A DNA stretch of 6,822 bases. It comes from Idiomarina sp. UBA6142 (GTDB taxonomy: Bacteria > Pseudomonadota > Gammaproteobacteria > Enterobacterales > Alteromonadaceae). The position numbers and the translations under genes are program-made. How positions within the stretch are numbered: position 1 is the first letter of the stretch; each line of letters starts with the position of its first letter. This document shows, one piece after another, positions 1 through 5,469 of the stretch. A model generated the notes under the pieces. It had not been told where the DNA came from, did no database searches, and saw nothing but the letters and a program-made list of their open reading frames with translations. Location of the stretch: assembly GCA_002423905.1 (NCBI GenBank), contig DIVC01000118.1:1-6822 (forward strand), written 5' to 3'.

Positions 1-1597
1 GCTCAACGTCTAACAGGTGTAACTGCAAGTCGCTATCGAGGGCGCGTACTAGGCTGTGAATATGCAGCCCAATCACTACTAGCGCGGCACCAGCCACGCG
101 CCAGCGCATGCACCCAGGCAGCAGCATCAGCAGCAACAACAGGCTAATACTCCAACCACTGAACACCGCACTGGATAACCATTGCCACGATTGATCAGCC
201 AGCCAATGCAGCGCTGGCCAGCTTAGTTGCAACGGCCAATGAGCTAGCTGCAGTAAGCAACTACTGAATAGCTCCAGCTGCAGCAATTGCAGCACTAACG
301 CCGCGAGCGCCAGCGGCAAAATCCAAAAGGTAAACAGCGGGATCATCAGCAAGTTAGTCAGCGGCGCTGCCATGGGCAAACCGCCAAACCACAATGCGGT
401 TAACGGCCACAATGCCAGTGTCAGCACCAGCTCCAGCCGCCACAGCATGCGCAAGCTCGACCATTTGCCCTGAATCGGCTGCCAGCGCCAATGCATAAAA
501 ATAATCGCTGCCACTGCCGCAACCGATAACCAAAAGCCACTTTGCAGCACTGCCATCGGTTCAACGACCACCACCAGCGCGGCGGCACGAAGCAATATCC
601 GCGCTGGCGGCGTGCGCACGCCTAACAGCTTGTGCACAAATACCACGCTAAGCATCAGCAGCGCCCTGACCGTTGCGGTGGCAAAACCAGCCAAATAGGC
701 ATAGCCCAGCGCTACCACTAAGGCGATGGCGTAGCTAACCAGTACAATATTACGGCTATCCCGGCCGCGCCGCGACTTCCCCAGAGGCCAACACAATAGC
801 CTGACCAACACCAGTGCAGCGGCGGCTACCAAGGTTAAGTGCAAGCCGGAAATAGCAATTAAATGGGCCAAGCCGGTGCGTTGAAATACCCACCAATGCT
901 CGCTGCTAAGTTGTTGCCGTTCGCCCACCAGCAACGCCAACAGCACGCCGCCATGGCTTAACTTCGCAGTATGCTGCTGCAGCTGCAGATACAGCTGTTG
1001 GCGCAGATTAGCCTGACCCGACAACCACTCGCCGCTGACTACGCTACCCAGCGCGCGGATCTGCTGACTGAGCAAATAGCGATGATAGAAAAAGCCACCG
1101 TCGTTACGTTGCCCTTGCGGATAACGCAACCGCACCTGCAGCTGCCATACTTCGCCAGCCAGCGGTTGCCGCTGTGCTGGCTTCGGCTCATACCAATTGA
1201 GCCGCACCAGCGCCGGCCGCTGCAGTTGCGGGTGAGCCGTGGTTAACGCGCCTTGCAGCCGCCAATAGCCGGGCTGTATGTGGGTGATTTCGCTGATGGC
1301 TAATTCTGCGCTGATGGTTTGCCCAACCAGTTCGGCCGGTAATTTCCACTGACTGATGGAATAGCCGTTGCCAGCACCCCAAATAATCCCGCACAATAGT
1401 GCCACCAGCAGCTGCAGCGTCAGCAGCACTGGACTGCGGGCGGGCAGCGCCCCAGGTTGCCAACGCAACCCTAGGTTTAACAACAGCAATAATGCGACTA
1501 GCAACAGCAGACCGAGCGCCTGTGTTGATGTTATGATAGCCTCAACCATAAAGCTCAGGGCGAGGCCGAGCAAAAACATGCACAACCACCTGTCCAT
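1..1597 (-). CDS. comEC: ComEC-type DNA internalization channel, 3' end beyond the window
   Basis: This is a polytopic inner-membrane protein that in naturally competent bacteria carries single-stranded DNA into the cytoplasm. I translated the minus strand and found 532 open codons with no stop up to the left edge; family members are usually about 750-800 residues, so roughly two thirds is present. Hydrophobic segments lie at about residues 7-60, followed by a soluble N-terminal (DUF4131-like) region containing NDGGFFYHRYLL (165-176), which matches the family's N-P-G-x-F-D/N-Y motif. The competence domain begins near TGLAHLIAISGLHL (241-254), a hallmark of ComEC, and continues with GYAYLAGFATATVRA (298-312) and several membrane helices. 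The last residues, HLLDVE (527-532), mark the start of the metallo-beta-lactamase-like domain. Two starts are possible: ATG at 1597 with AAGG 10 bases upstream, or ATG at 1579 (codon 7) with a better-spaced AGGTGG. No other competence genes are in view, so actual DNA uptake is not shown. Confidence 0.95.
   Translation of the reverse strand, partial: MDRWLCMFLLGLALSFMVEAIITSTQALGLLLLVALLLLLNLGLRWQPGALPARSPVLLTLQLLVALLCGIIWGAGNGYSISQWKLPAELVGQTISAELAISEITHIQPGYWRLQGALTTAHPQLQRPALVRLNWYEPKPAQRQPLAGEVWQLQVRLRYPQGQRNDGGFFYHRYLLSQQIRALGSVVSGEWLSGQANLRQQLYLQLQQHTAKLSHGGVLLALLVGERQQLSSEHWWVFQRTGLAHLIAISGLHLTLVAAAALVLVRLLCWPLGKSRRGRDSRNIVLVSYAIALVVALGYAYLAGFATATVRALLMLSVVFVHKLLGVRTPPARILLRAAALVVVVEPMAVLQSGFWLSVAAVAAIIFMHWRWQPIQGKWSSLRMLWRLELVLTLALWPLTALWFGGLPMAAPLTNLLMIPLFTFWILPLALAALVLQLLQLELFSSCLLQLAHWPLQLSWPALHWLADQSWQWLSSAVFSGWSISLLLLLMLLPGCMRWRVAGAALVVIGLHIHSLVRALDSDLQLHLLDVE
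1586..1591 (-). promoter_or_regulatory. Ribosome binding site for the alternative comEC start
   Basis: The minus strand reads AGGTGG, six bases before the ATG at 1579. This is a better Shine-Dalgarno match and spacing than the AAGG upstream of the ATG at 1597. It makes translation from codon 7 (protein beginning MFLLGLALSF) a real alternative. The two starts differ by only six residues, so the protein is barely affected. Confidence 0.4.
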
Positions 1598-1612
1598 GGA
1601 TGTTGTACCTTT

Positions 1613-1622
1613 TTATCGATAA
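1613..1622. promoter_or_regulatory. 10-bp perfect palindrome in the comEC/DUF2062 divergent gap
   Basis: TTATCGATAA is its own reverse complement and sits near the middle of the 40-bp gap between two divergently transcribed genes. It could be part of an operator or simply AT-rich promoter DNA. A 10-bp palindrome is short enough to occur by chance, so its position is the only argument for a role. Confidence 0.3.
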
Positions 1623-1644
1623 CGAGTTTGTTGCGCAATGCCAA
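1616..1644 (-). promoter_or_regulatory. Candidate comEC promoter
   Basis: On the minus strand TTGGCA (1639-1644, five of six matches to the -35 consensus) is followed after 17 bases by TATCGA (1616-1621, only three of six matches to the -10 consensus). The predicted transcript would start just before the comEC ribosome binding site, giving a very short leader. The -35 element would overlap the first codons of the divergent DUF2062 gene. This is a pattern match only. Confidence 0.25.
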
Positions 1645-2192
1645 AAAAGTTTATACAGCGAATAATGCCTAGCCATGATGCCGTGCTCGCCAGTCGCGGG
1701 CTGAAGATATTCGGCAGGCTGCTGCATGATGCGAACTTATGGCATCTCAATCGCCGTTCTGCAGCCGGCGCTTTCGCGGTCGGCCTGTTTTGTGCCTTTA
1801 TTCCAGTACCCTTTCAGATGGTCATAGCAGCCGCGCTGGCCATACCCTTTCGGGTGAATTTACCGCTCTCGGTGGCGTTGGTGTGGGTCACCAACCCGAT
1901 TACCATGCCGGTGATTTTTTATTCGTGTTACGTGGTTGGCAGCGCCTTGATTGGCAGCCCTGAGCAACAATTTAGTTTTGAGCTATCGTGGCAATGGCTG
2001 GCCAGTAGTATCGCCACCATTGGCCCGGCTTTTTTACTTGGCTGCCTGATTTTAGGGACGGTCGCCTGTATCCTTGGCTACTTCACTATTCGATTATTAT
2101 GGCGGCAATCGGTGGTGACAGCATGGCAAGCCCGCAAAACCCGCATGCTTGCCCGGTTAAAACTGCTCGATAAAAAGTCACCGCACGACTAA
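1638..2192 (+). CDS. DUF2062 domain membrane protein of unknown function
   Basis: This is a 184-residue protein of the DUF2062 family, for which I know of no established biochemical role. The family signature is plain: LWHLNRRSAAGAFAVGLFCAF (34-54), then IPVPFQM (55-61), and WVTNPITMP (83-91). The N-terminus is basic and soluble (MPKKFIQRI). Membrane segments are likely at about 42-69, 76-105 and 127-154, and the C-terminal tail from about 155 is basic and probably cytoplasmic. The start is ATG at 1638 with only a weak AACGAG 11 bases upstream; the MPKKFIQR opening fits the family. It lies alone on the plus strand between comEC (divergent) and lolE (convergent). Its TAA directly touches the lolE stop codon. 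Linkage to envelope genes suggests an envelope-related role, but that is inference. Confidence 0.93.
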   Translation: MPKKFIQRIMPSHDAVLASRGLKIFGRLLHDANLWHLNRRSAAGAFAVGLFCAFIPVPFQMVIAAALAIPFRVNLPLSVALVWVTNPITMPVIFYSCYVVGSALIGSPEQQFSFELSWQWLASSIATIGPAFLLGCLILGTVACILGYFTIRLLWRQSVVTAWQARKTRMLARLKLLDKKSPHD

Positions 2193-3416
2193 TTACTCGA
2201 GTGCCTCAATCACTTCAATGTTACCGGCCCGCCAAGCCGGATAAAGCGTTGCTAACATACTCATCAACAAGGCAGCAACAGCTACCACCACCACATCAAC
2301 CAACACCAGCCGCGCCGGAATACTATCGACAAAGTATACATCGCCGGCCAACACACTGCTGCCGGTTAGCTGCTGTAGCCAGCCCATGAGCTGCGGAATA
2401 GCCAGTGTTAAAGCCACCCCACCGGCCACCCCTAATAACACTCCTAGCACGCCATTTTGCAGGCCTTGCCAGATGAACACCTGCATCAGTTGGGCACGAC
2501 GCAAACCCATAGTGCGTAATATCCCGATATGGCGTAGCTTTTCTTGTACCGTCATAATCAGCGTTGACACGATATTAAAGCAGGCAACTGCTAACACTAG
2601 CACTAACACCACGTACATGATCAGCCGCACCAATTGAATATCGCGATACAAATGACCGTGACTGCGCATCCAGTGATCCAGATACAGCGGCTCGCGGGTT
2701 TGCCGGCCAATGTCCATGGCAATTTGGCCGCTATTGAAAACATCCCGCAATTGCACTTCAATGGCACTCACGCCGCTGCTCATGTTCAACAATTGGCGGG
2801 CATTGTCGAGTGAGGTGTAACTCATAAAATGATCGACAGTGCCACCAAAATGAAACACCCCAACCACCGTCATGATTTTGCGTTGCGGCTGGCGAAAGCT
2901 ATCATTGTCGGCCACCAACACGGTTATGCTGTCGTTGACCTTGAGCCCCAGTAGGCGCGCCAAGCCACTACCAATGACTAAACTTTGCGGCTGCTGTAAC
3001 GCTTGCCACGCGGCAGCTGGCAGGTAGTCTTCAATGGCTTGCGGCTGGTCGATAGCTAGGCCATTGACTTGCAACGCAGTAAACCGAGTACCTTGCTGAA
3101 TCATCGCTTGGGTCCGAATGACCGGTTGCGCACTGAGTACCTGCGGGTGGCTTAGCGCCAGCGACTGTAACTGTTCGGGCTGCTGCAACACGCCATCAAC
3201 GGCGCGTAATTCAACTTGTGGCACCAGCTTTAAAAAGCGTTGCTGCAATACATCAGCAAAGCCATTCATCACACTCAGCCCAGCAATAAAAGCGCTGCAG
3301 CCAAGCGCGATACCAAAGGTCGATGAGGCGGAAATAAATGACAAGAAGCCACTGCGCTCGCGCCCAGCACGAAAGCGCCGAGCGAGCGAAAAGGTCAGCC
3401 TTAATTGCGCTAGCAT
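2193..3416 (-). CDS. lolE: Lipoprotein-releasing ABC transporter permease LolE
   Basis: This is one of the two integral membrane subunits of LolCDE, which extracts outer-membrane lipoproteins from the inner membrane for hand-over to LolA. It has 407 residues; E. coli LolE is about 414. The layout is typical of the MacB/FtsX superfamily: a basic N-terminus and first membrane helix at about 24-50 ending in SVMNGF, a large periplasmic domain at about 55-260, and three further helices at about 265-288, 314-340 and 370-392, ending [16 protein letters not shown]. Assignment as LolE and not LolC rests on [26 protein letters not shown] and [15 protein letters not shown], which match E. coli LolE closely, and on the absence of the LolC loop TPFG..PSQR. 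The ATG at 3416 overlaps the lolD end by 7 bases (ATGCTAG), with a weak AGTGAG (3425-3430) upstream, so translation is probably coupled to lolD. It is the last gene of the operon. Confidence 0.95.
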   Translation of the reverse strand: MLAQLRLTFSLARRFRAGRERSGFLSFISASSTFGIALGCSAFIAGLSVMNGFADVLQQRFLKLVPQVELRAVDGVLQQPEQLQSLALSHPQVLSAQPVIRTQAMIQQGTRFTALQVNGLAIDQPQAIEDYLPAAAWQALQQPQSLVIGSGLARLLGLKVNDSITVLVADNDSFRQPQRKIMTVVGVFHFGGTVDHFMSYTSLDNARQLLNMSSGVSAIEVQLRDVFNSGQIAMDIGRQTREPLYLDHWMRSHGHLYRDIQLVRLIMYVVLVLVLAVACFNIVSTLIMTVQEKLRHIGILRTMGLRRAQLMQVFIWQGLQNGVLGVLLGVAGGVALTLAIPQLMGWLQQLTGSSVLAGDVYFVDSIPARLVLVDVVVVAVAALLMSMLATLYPAWRAGNIEVIEALE

Positions 3417-4111
3417 GTGGCCGACTCACTGGCGCTGGCTTGCAATTGGCCATGATGGAGCTGCAATACCCGTGGCAATTGCTGAGCCAACTGTTGATCA
3501 TGGGTGACGATCACAAATGCGGTGCCTAATTCGCGGTTCAAGCGTTGTAACAAGTGATAAATTTGCTCGGCGGTTTGCGCATCTAAGTTACCAGTCGGTT
3601 CATCAGCCAGCACCAACTGCGGGCTATTCACCAAGGCGCGGGCGATGGCTACCCGCTGGCGTTCACCACCAGAGAGCTCTGCCGGGCGATGCTGCTCGCG
3701 TTCGCTAAGGCCTACCAATGCCAACATCGCGCTGGCTTGCTGCAGCGCTTGGCGCTGGCTATGGCCGGCAATCAGTTGCGGCATGGCAACGTTCTCAAGC
3801 GCGCTGAACTCCGGTAACAAGTGATGGAATTGATAGACAAACCCCAACGACTGATTGCGCCAATCGGCCAATTGATTGGCTGACCATTGATGAATGGCTT
3901 GGCCTTGAAAATATACCGTGCCTGAACTGGGTTGATCTAAACCGCCTAAGCAATGCAACAAGGTGCTTTTGCCCGAACCAGAGCTGCCGACAATGGCCAC
4001 CATATCGTGCTGATGCAGTTGCAAATCAACCTGGTTGAGCACCTGCAATTGCCGCTGGCCATCTTGATAGACCCGACTTAATTGGTGGCAAGCTAATAAC
4101 ACATCATTCAT
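3410..4111 (-). CDS. lolD: Lipoprotein-releasing ABC transporter ATPase LolD
   Basis: This is the cytoplasmic ATPase that powers lipoprotein extraction by LolC and LolE. It has 233 residues, the normal length for LolD. All ABC motifs are present: Walker [10 protein letters not shown] (42-50), the Q-loop glutamine in [18 protein letters not shown] (Q94), signature [10 protein letters not shown] (146-155), Walker B LVLADEP (166-172) with catalytic Glu171, D-loop GNLD (174-177) and switch His204 in VTHD. The [15 protein letters not shown] stretch is characteristic of LolD within the MacB/LolD-type ATPases. I chose ATG at 4111 because GGAGG (4121-4125) lies nine bases upstream and MNDVLLAC aligns with family N-termini; an in-frame GTG at 4147 would add 12 unlikely residues. 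It overlaps lolC by 8 bases (ATGAATGA) and lolE by 7, indicating one translationally coupled operon with fixed subunit ratios. Confidence 0.97.
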   Translation of the reverse strand: MNDVLLACHQLSRVYQDGQRQLQVLNQVDLQLHQHDMVAIVGSSGSGKSTLLHCLGGLDQPSSGTVYFQGQAIHQWSANQLADWRNQSLGFVYQFHHLLPEFSALENVAMPQLIAGHSQRQALQQASAMLALVGLSEREQHRPAELSGGERQRVAIARALVNSPQLVLADEPTGNLDAQTAEQIYHLLQRLNRELGTAFVIVTHDQQLAQQLPRVLQLHHGQLQASASESATC

Positions 4112-5339
4112 AACGCAGTGCCTCCGCGGGCAAAATTCGACTGGCACGCCAGGCTGGATAAAGGGTTGCTAACAAGGTCAGCAGCATGGCGGTAACAACG
4201 ATCAAGACGATTTGTTGCGGCACCAACAATACCGGTAAGCCGCCGCTGGCGGTGAAGTCGGTGCGCACGCCAAAGGCCCACAACAAGTCATTGATACCGA
4301 GCGCGACAGCTATTCCCAACCCACACCCTAACAGGCCACCGACAATGCCATTGCGCAGCCCATTCAGCACAAAAATCCAATACAGCGAACTGCGCCGCAA
4401 GCCCATGGTTTGTAAAATGGCAATATCGGCGCGCTTGTCTTGGATCATCATCATCAGCGCCGACACAATATTAAATGCGGCAACCGCAATAATCAGCCCG
4501 AGCATCAAGCTAATCATGGTTTTTTCCAGCGCCACCGCATCAAATAATTCGCCATAACGTTGGCGCCAGCTTTCGCTGCGATAAGCCCCCGCTAATGCGC
4601 TATCGAGCTGCTGCTGGCCCTTTAAGGCGGCAAACGGATCGCTGAAAAAATAGCGTAATGCGGTTATTTGATCATCGCCCAAGCGCAGTAATCGTGCCGC
4701 ATCAACACCGTGCATCACCACCAGTTGCGCATCGGCTTCAGATTGCATGGCAATAATACCGGCTACGGTAAATTGGCGCTGCGACGGCACTAAGCCAAAC
4801 GGCGTATAGGTCCCACCAGCCGCCGCCACAAGACGAATTCTATCGCCCGGCCAGACACTTAACTCGGTGGCCAGCTGTTGCCCCAAAAGTAGTTGGTAAC
4901 TGCCCGGTTGCAACGCCTGAAAACTACCGAGTTGTAATTGTCGCCGCAATGGATCGAGTTGCACCGCGCTATCTGGGTGCTCGGCAAATACGCCTTGAAT
5001 AAATATTGGCTTTAACTGGCCCTGGTGTTGCACCACCCCAGCACTCAGTACTTGTGGCAGCAATGCAGTTTGTTGCGGCAGCGTCGGTAAGCTTGCCGCC
5101 AAGGGTTGCCAATCGGACAATGCCATACCCTCGTTCGGCAGCACTGATAATTGTGGCACCACCCCTAAAATACGATCTTTCAGTTGTTGCTCAAAGCCGT
5201 TCATGACTGAGCCCACCACAATCAAAGCGGCAACCCCCAGCACTATGCCGGCTAATGAAAAGCGATTGATAAAGCGCGCGAAGCGATTGCCGTAATTGGA
5301 CCGGCCAAACCGCTGAGCGATGAAAATAACAGCCGACAA
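4104..5339 (-). CDS. lolC: Lipoprotein-releasing ABC transporter permease LolC
   Basis: This is the second membrane subunit of LolCDE and first gene of the operon. From the start chosen here it has 411 residues; E. coli LolC has 399. A first helix lies at about 27-47 ending GSVMNGFE, then a periplasmic domain, then helices at about 274-297, 330-350 and 373-394, with the C-terminus PAEALRYE identical to E. coli LolC. The periplasmic loop [10 protein letters not shown] (179-188) matches the E. coli TPMGRIPSQR segment, which belongs to the Hook region shown to bind LolA; this separates LolC from Lol[16 protein letters not shown] and AILQTMGL are also LolC-like. No ATG lies at the expected N-terminus. 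I chose TTG at 5339 because GGAG (5346-5349) is six bases upstream and the N-terminus ([11 protein letters not shown]) aligns with the family. GTG at 5351 and TTG at 5408 are in-frame alternatives; the latter gives 434 residues but lacks a ribosome site and lies at or before the predicted transcript start. Confidence 0.93.
   Translation of the reverse strand: MSAVIFIAQRFGRSNYGNRFARFINRFSLAGIVLGVAALIVVGSVMNGFEQQLKDRILGVVPQLSVLPNEGMALSDWQPLAASLPTLPQQTALLPQVLSAGVVQHQGQLKPIFIQGVFAEHPDSAVQLDPLRRQLQLGSFQALQPGSYQLLLGQQLATELSVWPGDRIRLVAAAGGTYTPFGLVPSQRQFTVAGIIAMQSEADAQLVVMHGVDAARLLRLGDDQITALRYFFSDPFAALKGQQQLDSALAGAYRSESWRQRYGELFDAVALEKTMISLMLGLIIAVAAFNIVSALMMMIQDKRADIAILQTMGLRRSSLYWIFVLNGLRNGIVGGLLGCGLGIAVALGINDLLWAFGVRTDFTASGGLPVLLVPQQIVLIVVTAMLLTLLATLYPAWRASRILPAEALRYE
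4121..4125 (-). promoter_or_regulatory. Ribosome binding site deciding the lolD start
   Basis: The minus strand carries a full GGAGG, nine bases before the ATG at 4111 and inside the 3' end of lolC. It is the best Shine-Dalgarno sequence seen in this window and rules in favour of ATG 4111 over the upstream GTG at 4147. Confidence 0.8.
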
Positions 5340-5345
5340 AGGCGT

Positions 5346-5349
5346 CTCC
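5346..5349 (-). promoter_or_regulatory. Ribosome binding site supporting the TTG start of lolC
   Basis: GGAG on the minus strand stands six bases before the TTG at 5339. No comparable site precedes the other in-frame candidates, GTG at 5351 and TTG at 5408. The site is therefore the main sequence evidence for where LolC begins. Confidence 0.5.
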
Positions 5350-5350
5350 A

Positions 5351-5377
5351 CTAAAATTGATGAGGCGCTGCAAGCAT
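5351..5377 (-). other. Possible eight-codon leader ORF upstream of lolC
   Basis: An ATG at 5377 opens a reading frame of eight residues (MLAAPHQF) that ends in TAG at 5351-5353, two bases before the GGAG proposed for lolC. It is in a different frame from lolC. A ribosome finishing here would sit on the lolC ribosome site, which could couple or tune lolC initiation. It has no clear Shine-Dalgarno sequence of its own, and a short ORF like this arises easily by chance. Confidence 0.15.
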
Positions 5378-5392
5378 AAAGAAATCTTGCCA

Positions 5393-5421
5393 CTGATCCA
5401 AGCGACAACTTCAGGTATACT
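5393..5421 (+). promoter_or_regulatory. Candidate mfd promoter
   Basis: TATACT (5416-5421) matches five of six bases of the -10 consensus. The hexamer 17 bases upstream, CTGATC (5393-5398), matches only three of six at -35. The predicted start near 5428 leaves a leader of about 42 bases before the mfd ATG. This is the best plus-strand promoter-like sequence in the 130-bp gap, but the support is only a motif. Confidence 0.35.
5414..5419 (-). promoter_or_regulatory. Candidate lolCDE -10 element
   Basis: The minus strand reads TATACC at 5419-5414, a fair -10 hexamer, but no good -35 hexamer lies at the right distance (GTTAAA at a 15-base spacing is the nearest). Transcription would begin near 5407, giving a leader of about 70 bases before the TTG at 5339 and leaving the upstream TTG at 5408 outside the transcript. 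It overlaps the proposed mfd -10 element. Confidence 0.25.
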
Positions 5422-5469
5422 TGCCTACACGCTATTTAACCCGCTGTTAGAAAGAATCATCACACACAT

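Noticed and set aside
971..1622. Several short open frames on both strands between 971 and 1622
   Set aside because: The minus-strand comEC frame is open throughout this stretch and shows conserved ComEC motifs, so the others are out-of-frame shadows.
1651..1656. TATAAA on the minus strand as a comEC -10 element
   Set aside because: No -35-like hexamer is found at 16-18 bases, and it is inside the DUF2062 coding start; the TTGGCA-based pair fits slightly better.
2195..2202. Palindrome ACTCGAGT just after the convergent stop codons, considered as a terminator or operator
   Set aside because: It is only 8 bp, has no loop or T-tract, and encodes the conserved C-terminus of LolE.
2224..2240. 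Small inverted repeat CCGGC/GCCGG considered as a terminator
   Set aside because: The stem is about five pairs, lacks a following T-run, and lies inside the lolE codons for YPAWRAGN.
3118..3507. Long plus-strand open frame (129 codons) antisense to lolE and lolD
   Set aside because: It lies entirely opposite two clearly coding genes, has a cysteine- and arginine-rich composition unlike a real protein, and matches no family I recognise. It is a codon-usage shadow.
4186..4557. Plus-strand open frame (123 codons) antisense to lolC
   Set aside because: It mirrors the conserved C-terminal half of LolC and has low-complexity Ile/Ser/Thr/Asn-rich translation typical of antisense frames.
5386..5425. 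Repeated CTTGCC at 5386-5391 and 5420-5425 as a direct-repeat binding site
   Set aside because: Six bases repeated once at 34-base spacing is expected by chance and has no symmetry.
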